The notes under the pieces: model-generated | The model's input: the letters and a program-made list of their open reading frames with translations, nothing else | Database searches by the model: none | What the model was told of the DNA's origin: nothing | Assembly (NCBI RefSeq): GCF_001921215.1 | Contig: NZ_MSIF01000031.1 | Location: 25,855-89,854 of the forward strand | Reading direction: 5' to 3' | DNA: 64,000 bases | DNA from: Actinophytocola xinjiangensis | Lineage (GTDB): Bacteria; Actinomycetota; Actinomycetes; Mycobacteriales; Pseudonocardiaceae | Translations under genes and position numbers: made by a program | Shown: in pieces, positions 25,523 through 34,600 of the stretch | Layout of the letters: each line of letters begins with the position of its first letter | Position numbering within the stretch: the stretch's first letter is position 1

Positions 25523-25855
25523 ATGCTGACCTGCGAGACCCGGGAATCGGCGCTGGCCCGCCTCGGGCGCGCCCTGGCCGACCCCACCCGGTGCCGAATC
25601 CTGGTCGCCCTGCTCGACGGGGTCCACTACCCCGCCCAGCTGGCCAGCCACCTCGACCTGACCCGGTCCAACGTGTCCAACCACCTGGCCTGCCTACGCG
25701 GCTGCGGCCTGGTCGTCGCCACCTACGAGGGCCGGCAGGTCCGTTACGCCCTGGCCGACCAGCACCTCGCGCACGCGTTGCGCGAACTGGTGCAGGTCGT
25801 GCTGGCGGTCGACCCCGAGCAGCCGTGCGTCGACGAGGCCGCCACCACCCGGTGA
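25523..25855 (+). CDS. cmtR: ArsR-family metal sensor, CmtR-like
   Basis: 110-aa winged-helix repressor closely resembling mycobacterial CmtR, the Cd(II)/Pb(II) sensor. The recognition region LTRSNVSNHLACLRGCGLVVATYEGRQVRYAL holds the two Cys of the alpha-4 metal site, and the third, C-terminal Cys is in EQPCVDE; all three known ligands are thus present. Metal binding would release DNA. It is divergent from the ICMT-like gene, and the 73-base gap holds GCTGTATA and GCTGTACT half-repeats that may be its operator. No metal-exporting ATPase is adjacent. Confidence 0.87.
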   Translation: MLTCETRESALARLGRALADPTRCRILVALLDGVHYPAQLASHLDLTRSNVSNHLACLRGCGLVVATYEGRQVRYALADQHLAHALRELVQVVLAVDPEQPCVDEAATTR

Positions 25856-25859
25856 CCGC

Positions 25860-26585
25860 TCAGTGACAGGAGTGGCCGGACGCCCCGTCGTAGCGGTCGT
25901 GGTGGCGGAACTGGCTGACGTGACGCTGGCGGCCCAGCGGCGTGAGGTCCAGGTAGTGGTAGGTGATCAGCAGCGGCTCCAGGCCCCGGCCGTAGCTGGA
26001 GTAGGTGTGGAACACCTGGTCACCCTCGCGGAGGAAGACGCTGGCGCCGTGGCCCTCGTTGCTGACGAAGTGCTCCTGGCCCAGTTCGCGCAGCGTCGCC
26101 TCGTCCATGTAGTTGTACTCGACCGGGGCGAGCGCGGCGTCGTTGGAGACGTGGAAGTCGTAGTTGAAGTCGCTGCCGTGGGAGGAGTACCACGGCACGC
26201 TCCAGCCCATCCGCTCGCGGAACGCGGTGAGCGTGGCCAGCGGCGCGCGGGACACCAGCGCCAGCGTGGTCTCCTGGTCGTGCAGGTGCTCCAGGCGGCC
26301 CATCGAGTCGGTCACCGCCGAGCAGCTGACACAGCCCTCGTCCCACGCCGGGTCGAACATGAAGTGGTAGATCACCAGCTGGCGCCGGCCTTCGAACAGG
26401 TCGGCCAACCCGACCGGTCCGTCCGGCCCCGCCAGCGTGTAGTCCTTGTCCACCAACACCATCGGCAGTGCGCGGCGTTGCGCGTCGACCGCCGTCTTGG
26501 CGTGGGTCAGCTTCTTCTCCTCGGCCAGCAGTGCCAGCCGGGCCTCCCGCCACTCGTCCCGCGTCACGACCTCAGGCAGCTCCAT
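25860..26585 (-). CDS. DUF899 thioredoxin-like protein
   Basis: 241-aa DUF899 family protein with a thioredoxin-like fold. Typical motifs are VTRDEWREARLALLAEEKKLTHAKTAV, then FEGRRQLVIYHFMFDP, the CVSCS redox-like pair and SNEGHGASVFLREGDQVFHTYSSYGRG. It is cytoplasmic, with no signal peptide. Its biochemical role is unknown. ATG start at 26585 (GAGGAGAAT upstream). It converges with cmtR and is divergent from the DHFR-like gene. Confidence 0.9.
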   Translation of the reverse strand: MELPEVVTRDEWREARLALLAEEKKLTHAKTAVDAQRRALPMVLVDKDYTLAGPDGPVGLADLFEGRRQLVIYHFMFDPAWDEGCVSCSAVTDSMGRLEHLHDQETTLALVSRAPLATLTAFRERMGWSVPWYSSHGSDFNYDFHVSNDAALAPVEYNYMDEATLRELGQEHFVSNEGHGASVFLREGDQVFHTYSSYGRGLEPLLITYHYLDLTPLGRQRHVSQFRHHDRYDGASGHSCH

Positions 26586-26672
26586 GGAGCCATTCTCCTC
26601 GACCGCGACACCACCCTGCCAGCACCTGCGCACGTTCGGAGAAGGCTGGGGACAAGGCCGTAGTCTTCCCGC

Positions 26673-27227
26673 ATGGCACCCCTTCGGTACTCCATCAACA
26701 TCACCCTGGACGGGTGCGTCGACCACCGCGCTGTCGAGGCGGACGAGGCACTGCACCGCCACCACGCCGCCAACCTCGAGCGGGCCGACGCGCTGCTGTT
26801 CGGCCGGGTGACCTACGAGATGATGGAGTCGGCCTGGCGCCTGCCGCCCGGGTCGCCGCCGGAGTCGGCCGACCCGTTCGCGCGCACCATCGACGCGGCC
26901 CGCAAGTACGTCGTGTCAAGCACCCTGGACACGGTCGACTGGAACGCCGAACTCGTCCGGGGTGACCTGGGCGAGGCCGTGCGCGCGCTCAAGGCGGAGT
27001 CCGGGCGGGGGGTGTTCGTCGGCGGTGTGCGCCTGCCGCTGGCCCTGGCGGAACTGGGCCTGATCGACGAGTACGAGTTCGTGGTGCACCCGCGCATCGT
27101 CGGCCACGGGCCGACGCTGTTCGCGGGTCTGGCCCACCACGTCGACCTGACGCTGGTGGAGCGGCACGAGTTCGGCAGGGGCGTGGTGGTGCTGCGCTAC
27201 GAGGCGGCCCGCCACTCCAGGACCTGA
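26673..27227 (+). CDS. RibD/dihydrofolate-reductase-like protein
   Basis: 184 aa of the RibD C-terminal/DHFR-like family, common as NADPH-dependent reductases of unknown substrate. It has the N-terminal RYSINITLDG strand, DALLFGRVTYEMM, FVGGVRLPLALAELGLIDEYEFVVHPRIVGHGPTLF and a final VVVLRYEA strand. The 3' end overlaps the convergent GNAT gene by 31 bases. Confidence 0.88.
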   Translation: MAPLRYSINITLDGCVDHRAVEADEALHRHHAANLERADALLFGRVTYEMMESAWRLPPGSPPESADPFARTIDAARKYVVSSTLDTVDWNAELVRGDLGEAVRALKAESGRGVFVGGVRLPLALAELGLIDEYEFVVHPRIVGHGPTLFAGLAHHVDLTLVERHEFGRGVVVLRYEAARHSRT

Positions 27228-27703
27228 CCGGGCCAGCCGCGCACCGTGAACTCCTGGGCCCGGGTGAACCCCTGGCGTTCGTAGTAGCCGATCAGCGACC
27301 CGTCGCCGCCGGCGAAGCAGTCGAGCCGGACCAGCCCGATGCCGCGTTCGGCGGCCAGGGATCGGGCGTGGGACAACAGGTCCGCGCCGATCCCCCGCCC
27401 GGCGTGGCGGCGCGAGGTCAGCAGCAGCATCACGTACAGCTCCGGCTCGTCGACCGGGTCGACGCCCTCGGGCGGCTCGCCGCCGGTGATCAGCGCACCG
27501 GCGGTGTCGCCGTCGATCTCCGCCAGGCGCAGTTCTCCCTGGCGGACCTCCTCGGTGATCATCGCCACCCGTCGTGGCTCGGTCGACCACGGCACGGCGC
27601 CCCACTGCTCGGTGTTGCCCCTGGCCACCAGCCAGGCCACCGCCTCGTCGAACAAGCCCATGACGACCGGCACGTCGGCCACGCCCCCGGTTCGGATCAG
27701 CAC
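27197..27703 (-). CDS. GNAT-family N-acetyltransferase
   Basis: 168-aa acetyltransferase. YVMLLLTSRRHAGRGIGADLLSHARSLA holds the acetyl-CoA-binding R/Q-x-x-G-x-G/A motif (RHAGRGIG), and LVRLDCFAGG...IGYYERQGFTRAQEFTV is the C-terminal GNAT core. The acceptor is unknown. The GTG start at 27703 has no strong ribosome site. It overlaps the convergent DHFR-like gene. Confidence 0.9.
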   Translation of the reverse strand: MLIRTGGVADVPVVMGLFDEAVAWLVARGNTEQWGAVPWSTEPRRVAMITEEVRQGELRLAEIDGDTAGALITGGEPPEGVDPVDEPELYVMLLLTSRRHAGRGIGADLLSHARSLAAERGIGLVRLDCFAGGDGSLIGYYERQGFTRAQEFTVRGWPGQVLEWRAAS

Positions 27704-27713
27704 CCGTCCCGTT

Positions 27714-28067
27714 CTACAGGATCGAGCGCACCGCGTCCTGCGAGCGGCCGATGACCGTGGTGCCGTCGTCGGCGGTGATGATCGGGCGTTGGATCAGCTT
27801 GGGGTTGGCGGCCAGGGCGTCGATCCAGCGCTGGCGCTCGGCGGGGGTACGCGGCCAGTCACGCACGCCGAGTTCCTTGGCGACGGGCTCCTCGCGGCGG
27901 GTGATGTCCCACGGTTCGAGGCCGAGCCGGTCGAGCACGGCGACGAGTTCCTCGGCGGTGGGCGGGTCGTCGAGGTAGCGGCGCACGGTGTACTCGACAC
28001 CGGCGTCGTCCAGCATGGACACCGCAGAGCGACACTTCGAACACGCGGGGTTCACCCAGATTTCCAT
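27714..28067 (-). CDS. ArsC/Spx-family thioredoxin-fold protein
   Basis: 117 aa of the ArsC-like family. The N-terminal NPACSKCRSAVSMLDDAG carries the redox Cys (Cys9 and Cys12), and NPKLIQRPIITADDGTTVIGR is the typical ArsC tail. It may be a glutaredoxin-dependent arsenate reductase-like enzyme, but no other arsenic gene is adjacent (the nearby ArsR is CmtR-like). ATG start at 28067. Confidence 0.88.
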   Translation of the reverse strand: MEIWVNPACSKCRSAVSMLDDAGVEYTVRRYLDDPPTAEELVAVLDRLGLEPWDITRREEPVAKELGVRDWPRTPAERQRWIDALAANPKLIQRPIITADDGTTVIGRSQDAVRSIL

Positions 28068-28180
28068 CCGCCGATCTTACTCCGGACTGCGCAATCCCGA
28101 TCGCGCAATACAGAAGATGTCCGCCGGCCGACCCTGGTCTTGGATTCTGACAAATCCATGGTCCGTGAAGGAGAGCGCCG

Positions 28181-29464
28181 ATGGTCGCCGAATTAGTAGG
28201 CCCACCTCCGGGTGGGCTGGCCGAGCCGCCCAAGGTGGCGGAAAAGCCCCGCCGCCCCAGGGTTCCCGTGCTGGACGGGATCCGAGGTTGGATCGCGGTC
28301 GGTGTCGCTTTCGCGCACACCGCCTATTTCGCCGGAGTCATGGACGTCGGACCACTCAAGGGTGTTCCGGTCCTCAACTGGCTCACGGTCGGCCTCACCA
28401 TCATCCTGACGCCGTTCTTCCTGCTTTCCGGCATGCTCCTGTACAAGGGGTTCGCGAAGGCGACGTTCACCGGCGGCTCGGCGCCGAACGTGAAAACGTT
28501 CCTGGTGCGCCGGCTGCTGCGGATCGTGCCCATGTACTGGGTCATGATCGTGGCCTGTCTGCTGCTGCTGAACCTGTCGGCCATCGACGGTCTCTGGTAC
28601 GTGATCTCGCCGCTGCTGGGCCTGCACTACTTCAAGAACACCGACTACACCGGACTGATCCCCGGCCTGGAGATCACCTGGAGCGTGGTCACCGAGCTGA
28701 TGTTCTACCTGCTGCTGCCGATCGCGGCGGCGCTGATCAACCGGTACGCGCGCAAGGTCGCCGGCGACCCGAAGCGCCAGCTGCGCCGGATGCTGTGGTC
28801 GATGGCGCCGTTCGTGCTGCTGGGCCCGGCGTGGGAGATCTACACCCACCTGCCGTCGATGGGCCTCTACCCGATCGAGATCTTCTGGCCGCCGATGTTC
28901 CTCGGCGTGATGGCGATCGGCATGATGCTCGGCGCGCTCAACGCCTACCAGGACGTGACCGGTGAGGTGCCCTGGCTGTACCGGGCGGCGGGGCGCTCGC
29001 CGCTGTCGTGGTGGGTCGCGGCCTTCGGGCTCTACATCCTCAACTGTGTGCGGCCCTTCGACAAGGCGGGCAGCGGTGACTACCCGCCGATGAGCCAGGC
29101 GCTGCTCGACCACGTGTCGACGGTGATCTGGGGTGTGCTGGTGCTGGTGCCGCTGGTCTCGCCGGTGGCCCGGTCGCGGTTGATGGACGCGGTGCTGGGC
29201 AACCGGGTCAGCGTGTTCCTCGGCCGGATCTCCTACGGCATCTACCTGTGGCACTTCCCGATGGTCTACCTCTGGCTGGGTGCGGGCAGCGTGTTCGGCA
29301 CGGCCGCGATGGCGATGCCGGGGATGGCCAACGGGTGGCTGCTGGCCCAGGTGCTCGCCAGCTCGATCGTGATGGCCACGGTGAGCTTCTACGTGGTCGA
29401 GCGGCCGTTGGGCCGGCTCGGTGGCCGGTTGTTCCGGACGGGCACGCCGACGGCCGCCCTCTAG
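28181..29464 (+). CDS. Acyltransferase 3 family membrane protein
   Basis: 427-aa integral membrane acyltransferase (OafA/acyltransferase-3 type), which transfers acyl groups to surface or secreted sugars and other acceptors. The family start is seen as RVPVLDGIRGWIAVGVAFAHTAYF, with the catalytic-type His-Thr region, then FFLLSGMLLYKGF and RRLLRIVPMYW. About ten hydrophobic segments follow, ending at VVERPLGRL. A good GAAGGAGAG lies before the ATG. It is not obviously linked to a biosynthetic cluster. Confidence 0.9.
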   Translation: MVAELVGPPPGGLAEPPKVAEKPRRPRVPVLDGIRGWIAVGVAFAHTAYFAGVMDVGPLKGVPVLNWLTVGLTIILTPFFLLSGMLLYKGFAKATFTGGSAPNVKTFLVRRLLRIVPMYWVMIVACLLLLNLSAIDGLWYVISPLLGLHYFKNTDYTGLIPGLEITWSVVTELMFYLLLPIAAALINRYARKVAGDPKRQLRRMLWSMAPFVLLGPAWEIYTHLPSMGLYPIEIFWPPMFLGVMAIGMMLGALNAYQDVTGEVPWLYRAAGRSPLSWWVAAFGLYILNCVRPFDKAGSGDYPPMSQALLDHVSTVIWGVLVLVPLVSPVARSRLMDAVLGNRVSVFLGRISYGIYLWHFPMVYLWLGAGSVFGTAAMAMPGMANGWLLAQVLASSIVMATVSFYVVERPLGRLGGRLFRTGTPTAAL

Positions 29465-29494
29465 ATCCGACCCCGCCTCCACCGGGGTCTGGCG

Positions 29495-29540
29495 CTCCCG
29501 GCACAGTTTTTGAGAGTATCCTCAAAAACTGTGCCGGGAG
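29495..29540. promoter_or_regulatory. Perfect 20-bp inverted repeat covering a ribosome site
   Basis: Two perfect 20-base arms (29495-29514 and 29521-29540) around a 6-base centre AGTATC. The last bases of the right arm, GGGAG, are the ribosome site of the thioesterase gene starting at 29548. It could be the terminator of the acyltransferase gene, a TetR operator (inner TTTTTGAG...CTCAAAAA) or an RNA switch hiding the ribosome site. Confidence 0.75.
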
Positions 29541-29547
29541 ATCATCC

Positions 29548-29982
29548 ATGACCGAGTTCCACCCCACCCTGGAGCTGGCCAACTCCGTGTTGGCGGCGCA
29601 ACCGTTCACCGGGCAGGTCGGCGCCCGCTGCACGGTGTTCGACCGGGGCGCCGCCACGCTGGAGATCGACATCCGCGACCAGCACCGCCAGCAGTACGGC
29701 GTGGTGCACGGCGGCGTGCTGGCCTACGCGGCCGACAACGTGCTCACCTTCGCCGGCGGCAGCGTGCTGGGCCCCAGCGTGATCACCGCCGGGTTCACCA
29801 TCAACTACCTGCGCGCCGCCCGCGACGGGGTGCTGCGCGCCGAGGGTGTCGTGGTGCACGCCAACGCGCGTCAGGCGGTCTGCACGGCGCAGATCCGGGT
29901 CATCCCGCCCGACGGCGGCGAGCCGACACTGTGCGCGGTGGCCCAGGGCACGATCGTCGCCACCGGCGTCAGCCAGCCATGA
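29548..29982 (+). CDS. PaaI-family hotdog thioesterase
   Basis: 144-aa hotdog-fold protein. The family motif is QQYGVVHGGVLAYAADNVL near residue 50 (HGG catalytic loop), followed by ITAGFTINYLRAARDG. PaaI-type enzymes hydrolyse aryl- or acyl-CoA thioesters. The ribosome site is buried in the inverted repeat at 29495-29540. The 3' end overlaps the convergent TetR gene by 14 bases; the palindrome makes that TetR a likely regulator of this gene (inference). Confidence 0.88.
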   Translation: MTEFHPTLELANSVLAAQPFTGQVGARCTVFDRGAATLEIDIRDQHRQQYGVVHGGVLAYAADNVLTFAGGSVLGPSVITAGFTINYLRAARDGVLRAEGVVVHANARQAVCTAQIRVIPPDGGEPTLCAVAQGTIVATGVSQP

Positions 29983-30550
29983 TCAGCGCGGCGATCCGCC
30001 GGGTCAACCCGGTCGCCGAAGGCGCGGGCGGCTCCCCGCGGCCCAGGTAGCGGCCGACCACCGAGATCGGCAGGTCGATCAGCGCCAGCAGGATCTCCTC
30101 GGCGCCCCGGCCGGTCTCCGCGCGCAACGCGCGCACCACGCGCGCCAGCTCCCGCTCCCGCGCGGCGGCGTTGTCCGCCAGGCTGGCCCTGGCCGCCTCC
30201 GGCCAGGTGTGCGGCGAGAACGCCCGCACCCCGGCGTGCAGCACGGCCGCCCGCTCCGCGTTGTCCCGGCACCAGTCGACCGTCCACCCGCTCGCGTGCA
30301 CCACGCCGTCCGCGCCGGGGTGCGCGTCGAGCACCGCCACCAGCTCCCGGTGGAACCGCCGCTCGGTGCCCAGCCAGACCTCGGCGAGCAGCCCCGGGCG
30401 GCCGGCGAAGCGGTGGTAGACCGACCCGGTCCGCGCCCCGACCGCCTCGGCCACGGCGGTCACCGTGACCGCGCGGGCGCCACCGGCGGCGAAGCACCGC
30501 ACCGCCGCGTCGACGAACTCGTCGACGGAGTGTTCCGGGGGACGGCCCAT
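29969..30550 (-). CDS. TetR-family regulator
   Basis: 193-aa TetR-type regulator. The N-terminal HTH is FVDAAVRCFAAGGARAVTVTAVAEAVGARTGSVYHRFAGRPGLLAEV; the ligand-binding part is Trp-containing and helical. ATG 30550 gives the usual short N-tail (MGRPPEHSV). It may bind the palindrome at 29495-29540 upstream of the convergent thioesterase gene, but that link rests only on proximity. Confidence 0.9.
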   Translation of the reverse strand: MGRPPEHSVDEFVDAAVRCFAAGGARAVTVTAVAEAVGARTGSVYHRFAGRPGLLAEVWLGTERRFHRELVAVLDAHPGADGVVHASGWTVDWCRDNAERAAVLHAGVRAFSPHTWPEAARASLADNAAARERELARVVRALRAETGRGAEEILLALIDLPISVVGRYLGRGEPPAPSATGLTRRIAALIMAG

Positions 30551-30578
30551 CACACGGCCCCACACCGGCGCGCAGCCG

Positions 30579-31529
30579 TCATACCCGCAGCGTAGCGGGC
30601 AGCAGCCGGTGCGCGTTGGCGGTGGTGAGCGCCCGCCAGGTGGTGCCGGCCGGCTGGGCGGCGGTGTCCAGGGCGCCCGCGTGGGCCAGCGCCGCCGGTA
30701 CCGGCGTCCAGCAGTAGTCGCTGCCGTAGAGGATCCGGGAGTCGCCGAACGCGCCGGTCAGCGCGGGCGCCGCGGTCGGGAACGGTGTCCCGGCCAGGTC
30801 GTACCAGAGCCCGGCGAGCTGCTCGGCGACCGGCGTGGCCGGCGGTGTCCCCAGGAACACGTCGGCGAACAGCTGGACCCGGTCGGCCAGCACCGGGAGC
30901 GCGCCGCCGCTGTGGGTGAAGATCCACTCGATGCGCGGGTAGCGGGCCAGCACGCCGCCCAGCACGAGGTCGGCGGCCGCACGGGTGGACTCGAAGACGA
31001 ACTCCACCATCGGGCACGGCCGCCCGCTGGCCACCGCCGCCGCGTTCGGCGGCGCCGTGGGGTGGACGAACACGGTGGCAGCACGGCGATCCAGCTCCGC
31101 GTACACCTCGGCGTAGCGCCCGTCGCCCGGGTACACGCCGTGCGCGTTGGTCAGGATCGCGACGCCGGCGCTGCCCAGCACGTCCAGCGCGTGGGTCAGC
31201 TCGGCCAGCGACCCGGCGACGTCCGGGAAGGGCAGCGACGCGAAGTGCGCGAACCGTTCGGGGCGCGCGGCGGCCACCCCGGCCCCGTACTCGTTCACCG
31301 CGCGCGCGAGCGCGCGGGCGGCACCGTCGTCGCCGAAGTGGACGCCGGGCGAGGACACCGACAACACGGAGGTGGCGATGCCCGCGGTGTCCATCAGGGA
31401 CAGATGGTCCGCCAGGCTCCACACCGCCCAGCCGGGCATCCCGTCCGGACGGACGTGTCCGGCCGCGACGGCGGCGGCGACGTAGTCGTCGGTGAGGAAG
31501 TGGGCGTGTACGTCGATCAGGCCGGTCAT
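30579..31529 (-). CDS. Amidohydrolase family (ACMSD-like) protein
   Basis: 316-aa metal-dependent hydrolase/decarboxylase of the amidohydrolase-2 group. IDVHAHFLTD gives the N-terminal HxH metal ligands, TVFVHPTAPP another His, IEWIFTHSGGALP a third and ILYGSDYCWTPV the late Asp. Relatives decarboxylate or hydrolyse aromatic acids (ACMSD, orsellinate/resorcylate decarboxylases). It is divergent from the orsellinate-type PKS by 148 bases, so a role in that pathway is possible but unproven. ATG start at 31529. Confidence 0.87.
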   Translation of the reverse strand: MTGLIDVHAHFLTDDYVAAAVAAGHVRPDGMPGWAVWSLADHLSLMDTAGIATSVLSVSSPGVHFGDDGAARALARAVNEYGAGVAAARPERFAHFASLPFPDVAGSLAELTHALDVLGSAGVAILTNAHGVYPGDGRYAEVYAELDRRAATVFVHPTAPPNAAAVASGRPCPMVEFVFESTRAAADLVLGGVLARYPRIEWIFTHSGGALPVLADRVQLFADVFLGTPPATPVAEQLAGLWYDLAGTPFPTAAPALTGAFGDSRILYGSDYCWTPVPAALAHAGALDTAAQPAGTTWRALTTANAHRLLPATLRV

Positions 31530-31677
31530 ACCCGGCATCCTGGCGGCACCGGCGCCGGCCCGCCCACTTCGGCACTGCGCAACCTGGGAGACACCGCGCA
31601 TTCGCGGAGATGCGGCCGGGGTGCGGATCGCGAAACCTGTGACGAATCGATGCCGCCGAGTCCACGGGAGAGCACGC

Positions 31678-34600
31678 ATGGCGCCAGATGGCAACTTAGT
31701 CCCGCCGGTACCCATCGCGATCGTCGGCATGGGTTGCCGGTTCCCAGGAGGGGTCCAGTCCCCGTCGGCGCTGTGGAACGTGTTGGTGGACAACCAGGAC
31801 GTGATCGGCTCGGTGCCACCGCAGCGCTGGGCCGACTACGCCGCGCGCGGCCCCGACTTCGCCGGCGCGGTCCGCCGGGCGATCGGCGCCGGCGGCTACC
31901 TGGAGGACATCGCCGGGTTCGACGCGGACGTGTTCGGCATCTCCCCGCGCGAGGCCGAGCTGATGGACCCGCAGCAGCGGGTCACGCTGGAGGTGGCGTG
32001 GGAGTCGCTGGAGCACGCGGGAATCGCGCCGAGCGCGCTGGCCGGCAGCGACACCGCCGTGTTCATGGGCGTGTGCACCGACGACTACGGCCGCCGCGTG
32101 CTGGAGGACCTGCCGCGGCTGGAGGCGTGGAGCGGCATCGGCGCGTCGATGTGCGCGGTGGCCAACCGGGTCTCGCACGCGTTGGACCTGCGCGGCCCCA
32201 GTGTCGTGGTGGACACCGCCTGCTCGGCGTCGCTGGTCGCCGTGCACCAGGCGTGCCAGAGCCTGCGGGCCGGGGAGACGTCGGTGGCGTTGGCCGGCGG
32301 CGTGATGCTGGTCGCCAGCCCCGCCTACGCGCTGGCGCTGGACGCGGCCGGCGCGCTGTCCCCCGACGGCACGTCCAAGGCGTTCGACGCGGCCGCCAAC
32401 GGCTACGTGCGCAGCGAGGGCTGCGCGGTGCTGACCCTCAAACGGCTCGACGACGCGCTGCGCGACGGCGACCGGGTGCACGCCGTGCTGCGCGGCAGCG
32501 CCGTGTGCCAGGACGGCCGCACGAACGGGATCATGGCGCCCAGCGGGGCCGCGCAGGCCAGGCTGGTCGGGCTGGCGTGCGCGAACGCCGGCGTGGCACC
32601 GGGTTCGGTGGACTACGTCGAGGCGCACGGCACCGGCACCGGGGTGGGTGACCCGATCGAGGTGTCCGCGCTGGCGGCGACCGTCGGGCAGGACCGCCTG
32701 GACGGGCAGCCGTGCCTGATCGGCTCGGTCAAGACCAACATCGGGCACCTGGAGGCCGCGTCCGGCGTGGCCGGGATCATCAAGGTGGTGCTGGCGCTGG
32801 GGCACGAACAGCTGCCGGCGACGCTGGCCCGCGACGGCCTCAACCCCGCCATCCCGTGGGCGGAGTCGGGGCTCGCGGTGGTCACCGAGAACACCGCGTG
32901 GCCCCGGCGCGCCGACCGGCCCCGGCGCGCGGGCGTGGGGAACTACGGCTACGGCGGCACCCTGGCCCACGTCGTGGTGGAGGAGGCGCCGGCCCCCGCC
33001 GGTGACCGCACCCCCGACGGCACCGGTCCCCGACTGTTCCCGCTGTCCGGGACGACCACCGAGGCGTTGCGCGCCAACGCCTCCCGGCTCGCCGCGTGGC
33101 TGTCCGACGCGGCCGCCCCACTGGACGCGGTCGGCGCGACACTGGCGTTCGGGCGGGCCGGGCTGGACGTGCGGGCGTGCGTGGTGGCCGCCGACCGGGA
33201 CGAGTTGGCCGAACGGCTCGGGTCGGTGGCGCGGGGCCGGGGTGGCGCGGGGATCGTCACCGGCCAGGTGCTGCGCGGCGCGGTGTCGCCCCACCCGGTG
33301 TGGGTGTTCTCCGGGCACGGCGCGCAGTGGGCCGGGATGGGCGCCGACCTGCTGGCGACCGAGCCGGTGCTCGGCGAGACCCTCGACGAGCTGGCGGAGA
33401 TCTTCGCCAAGGAGCTGGGTTTCACGCCCCGCCAGGCCCTGGCGGACGGCGAACTCGGGGACGTGGGACAGATCCAGGCGCTGATCTTCGCGCTCCAGGT
33501 CGGGCTGTCCCGGGTGTGGCGGGCGCACGGGGTGACCCCGGCGGCGATCATCGGGCACTCGGTCGGTGAGGTCGCCGCCGCGGTGGCCGCCGGCATGCTG
33601 GACCTGCCCGACGCGGCCCGGCTGATCTGCCGGCGCTCGGCGCTGCTGCGACGGGTTGCCGGGCGCGGTGGCATGGTGCTGGTGAACCTGCCCTTCGCCG
33701 AGGTCGACCGGCGGGTGCGCGGCGCGGCCGGCGCCGCGATCGCCGCCGCCCCACGGTCCACAGTGGTCAGCGGGGACGTGGCGGTGGTCGAGGACCTCGC
33801 GCGGCGGTGGCGGGCCGAGGGTCTGACGGTGCGCCGCGTCGACTCGGACGTCGCCTTCCACAGCCCCCACATGGACGAACTGGTCGGGGACCTGCGCACC
33901 GCGCTCGACGGCCTCACCGCACGCCCGGCGCGGGTCCCGGTGTACTCGACCGCCCTGGCCGACCCCCGCTCGGCCGCGCCCCGCGACGCCGCCTACTGGG
34001 CGACGAACCTGCGCGCGCCAGTGCGCTTCGCCGACGCCGTCGCCGCCGCCGTGGCGGACGGGCACCGGCTGTTCGTCGAGGTGTCGGCGCACCCGGTGGT
34101 GGCCCACTCGGTGATGGAGACCCTGGCGGAGGTGGGCGTGGACGGTGTCGTCGTGCCGACGCTGCGGCGCGGCCAGGGCGACCGGGAGACACTGCTCGAT
34201 CGTCTGGGGACGCTGCACTGCCTTGGTGTGCCGGTGGATCTGGGGCACCGGGCACACGAGCGGGCCGAACTGCCCGCCACGGCCTGGCAGCACCGGCGCT
34301 ACTGGGTCAGCTCCCGCCCCACGTCCGCCGGCGGCGGCCACGACGTCGAGGGACACACGGTGCTGGGCCGGCACGTGGCCGTGCAGGGCGCCTCGCCGGT
34401 GTCGCTGTGGCAGACCAGGGTGGACACCGCCAGCCGCCCCTACCCCGGCGGGCACCAGGTACTGGGCAGCGAGGTGCTGCCGGCGGCGGTGGTGCTCACG
34501 ACGTTCCTGGCCGCCGGCGGCGACGCGCTCACCGACGTGGTGCTGCGCTCCCCCGTCGCGGTGACCCTGCCGCGCGAGGTCCAGGTCGTGCTCCAGGACG

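Noticed and set aside
28181..29464. Acyltransferase as part of the PKS cluster
   Set aside because: It is separated by several unrelated genes with their own regulators; no positional link.
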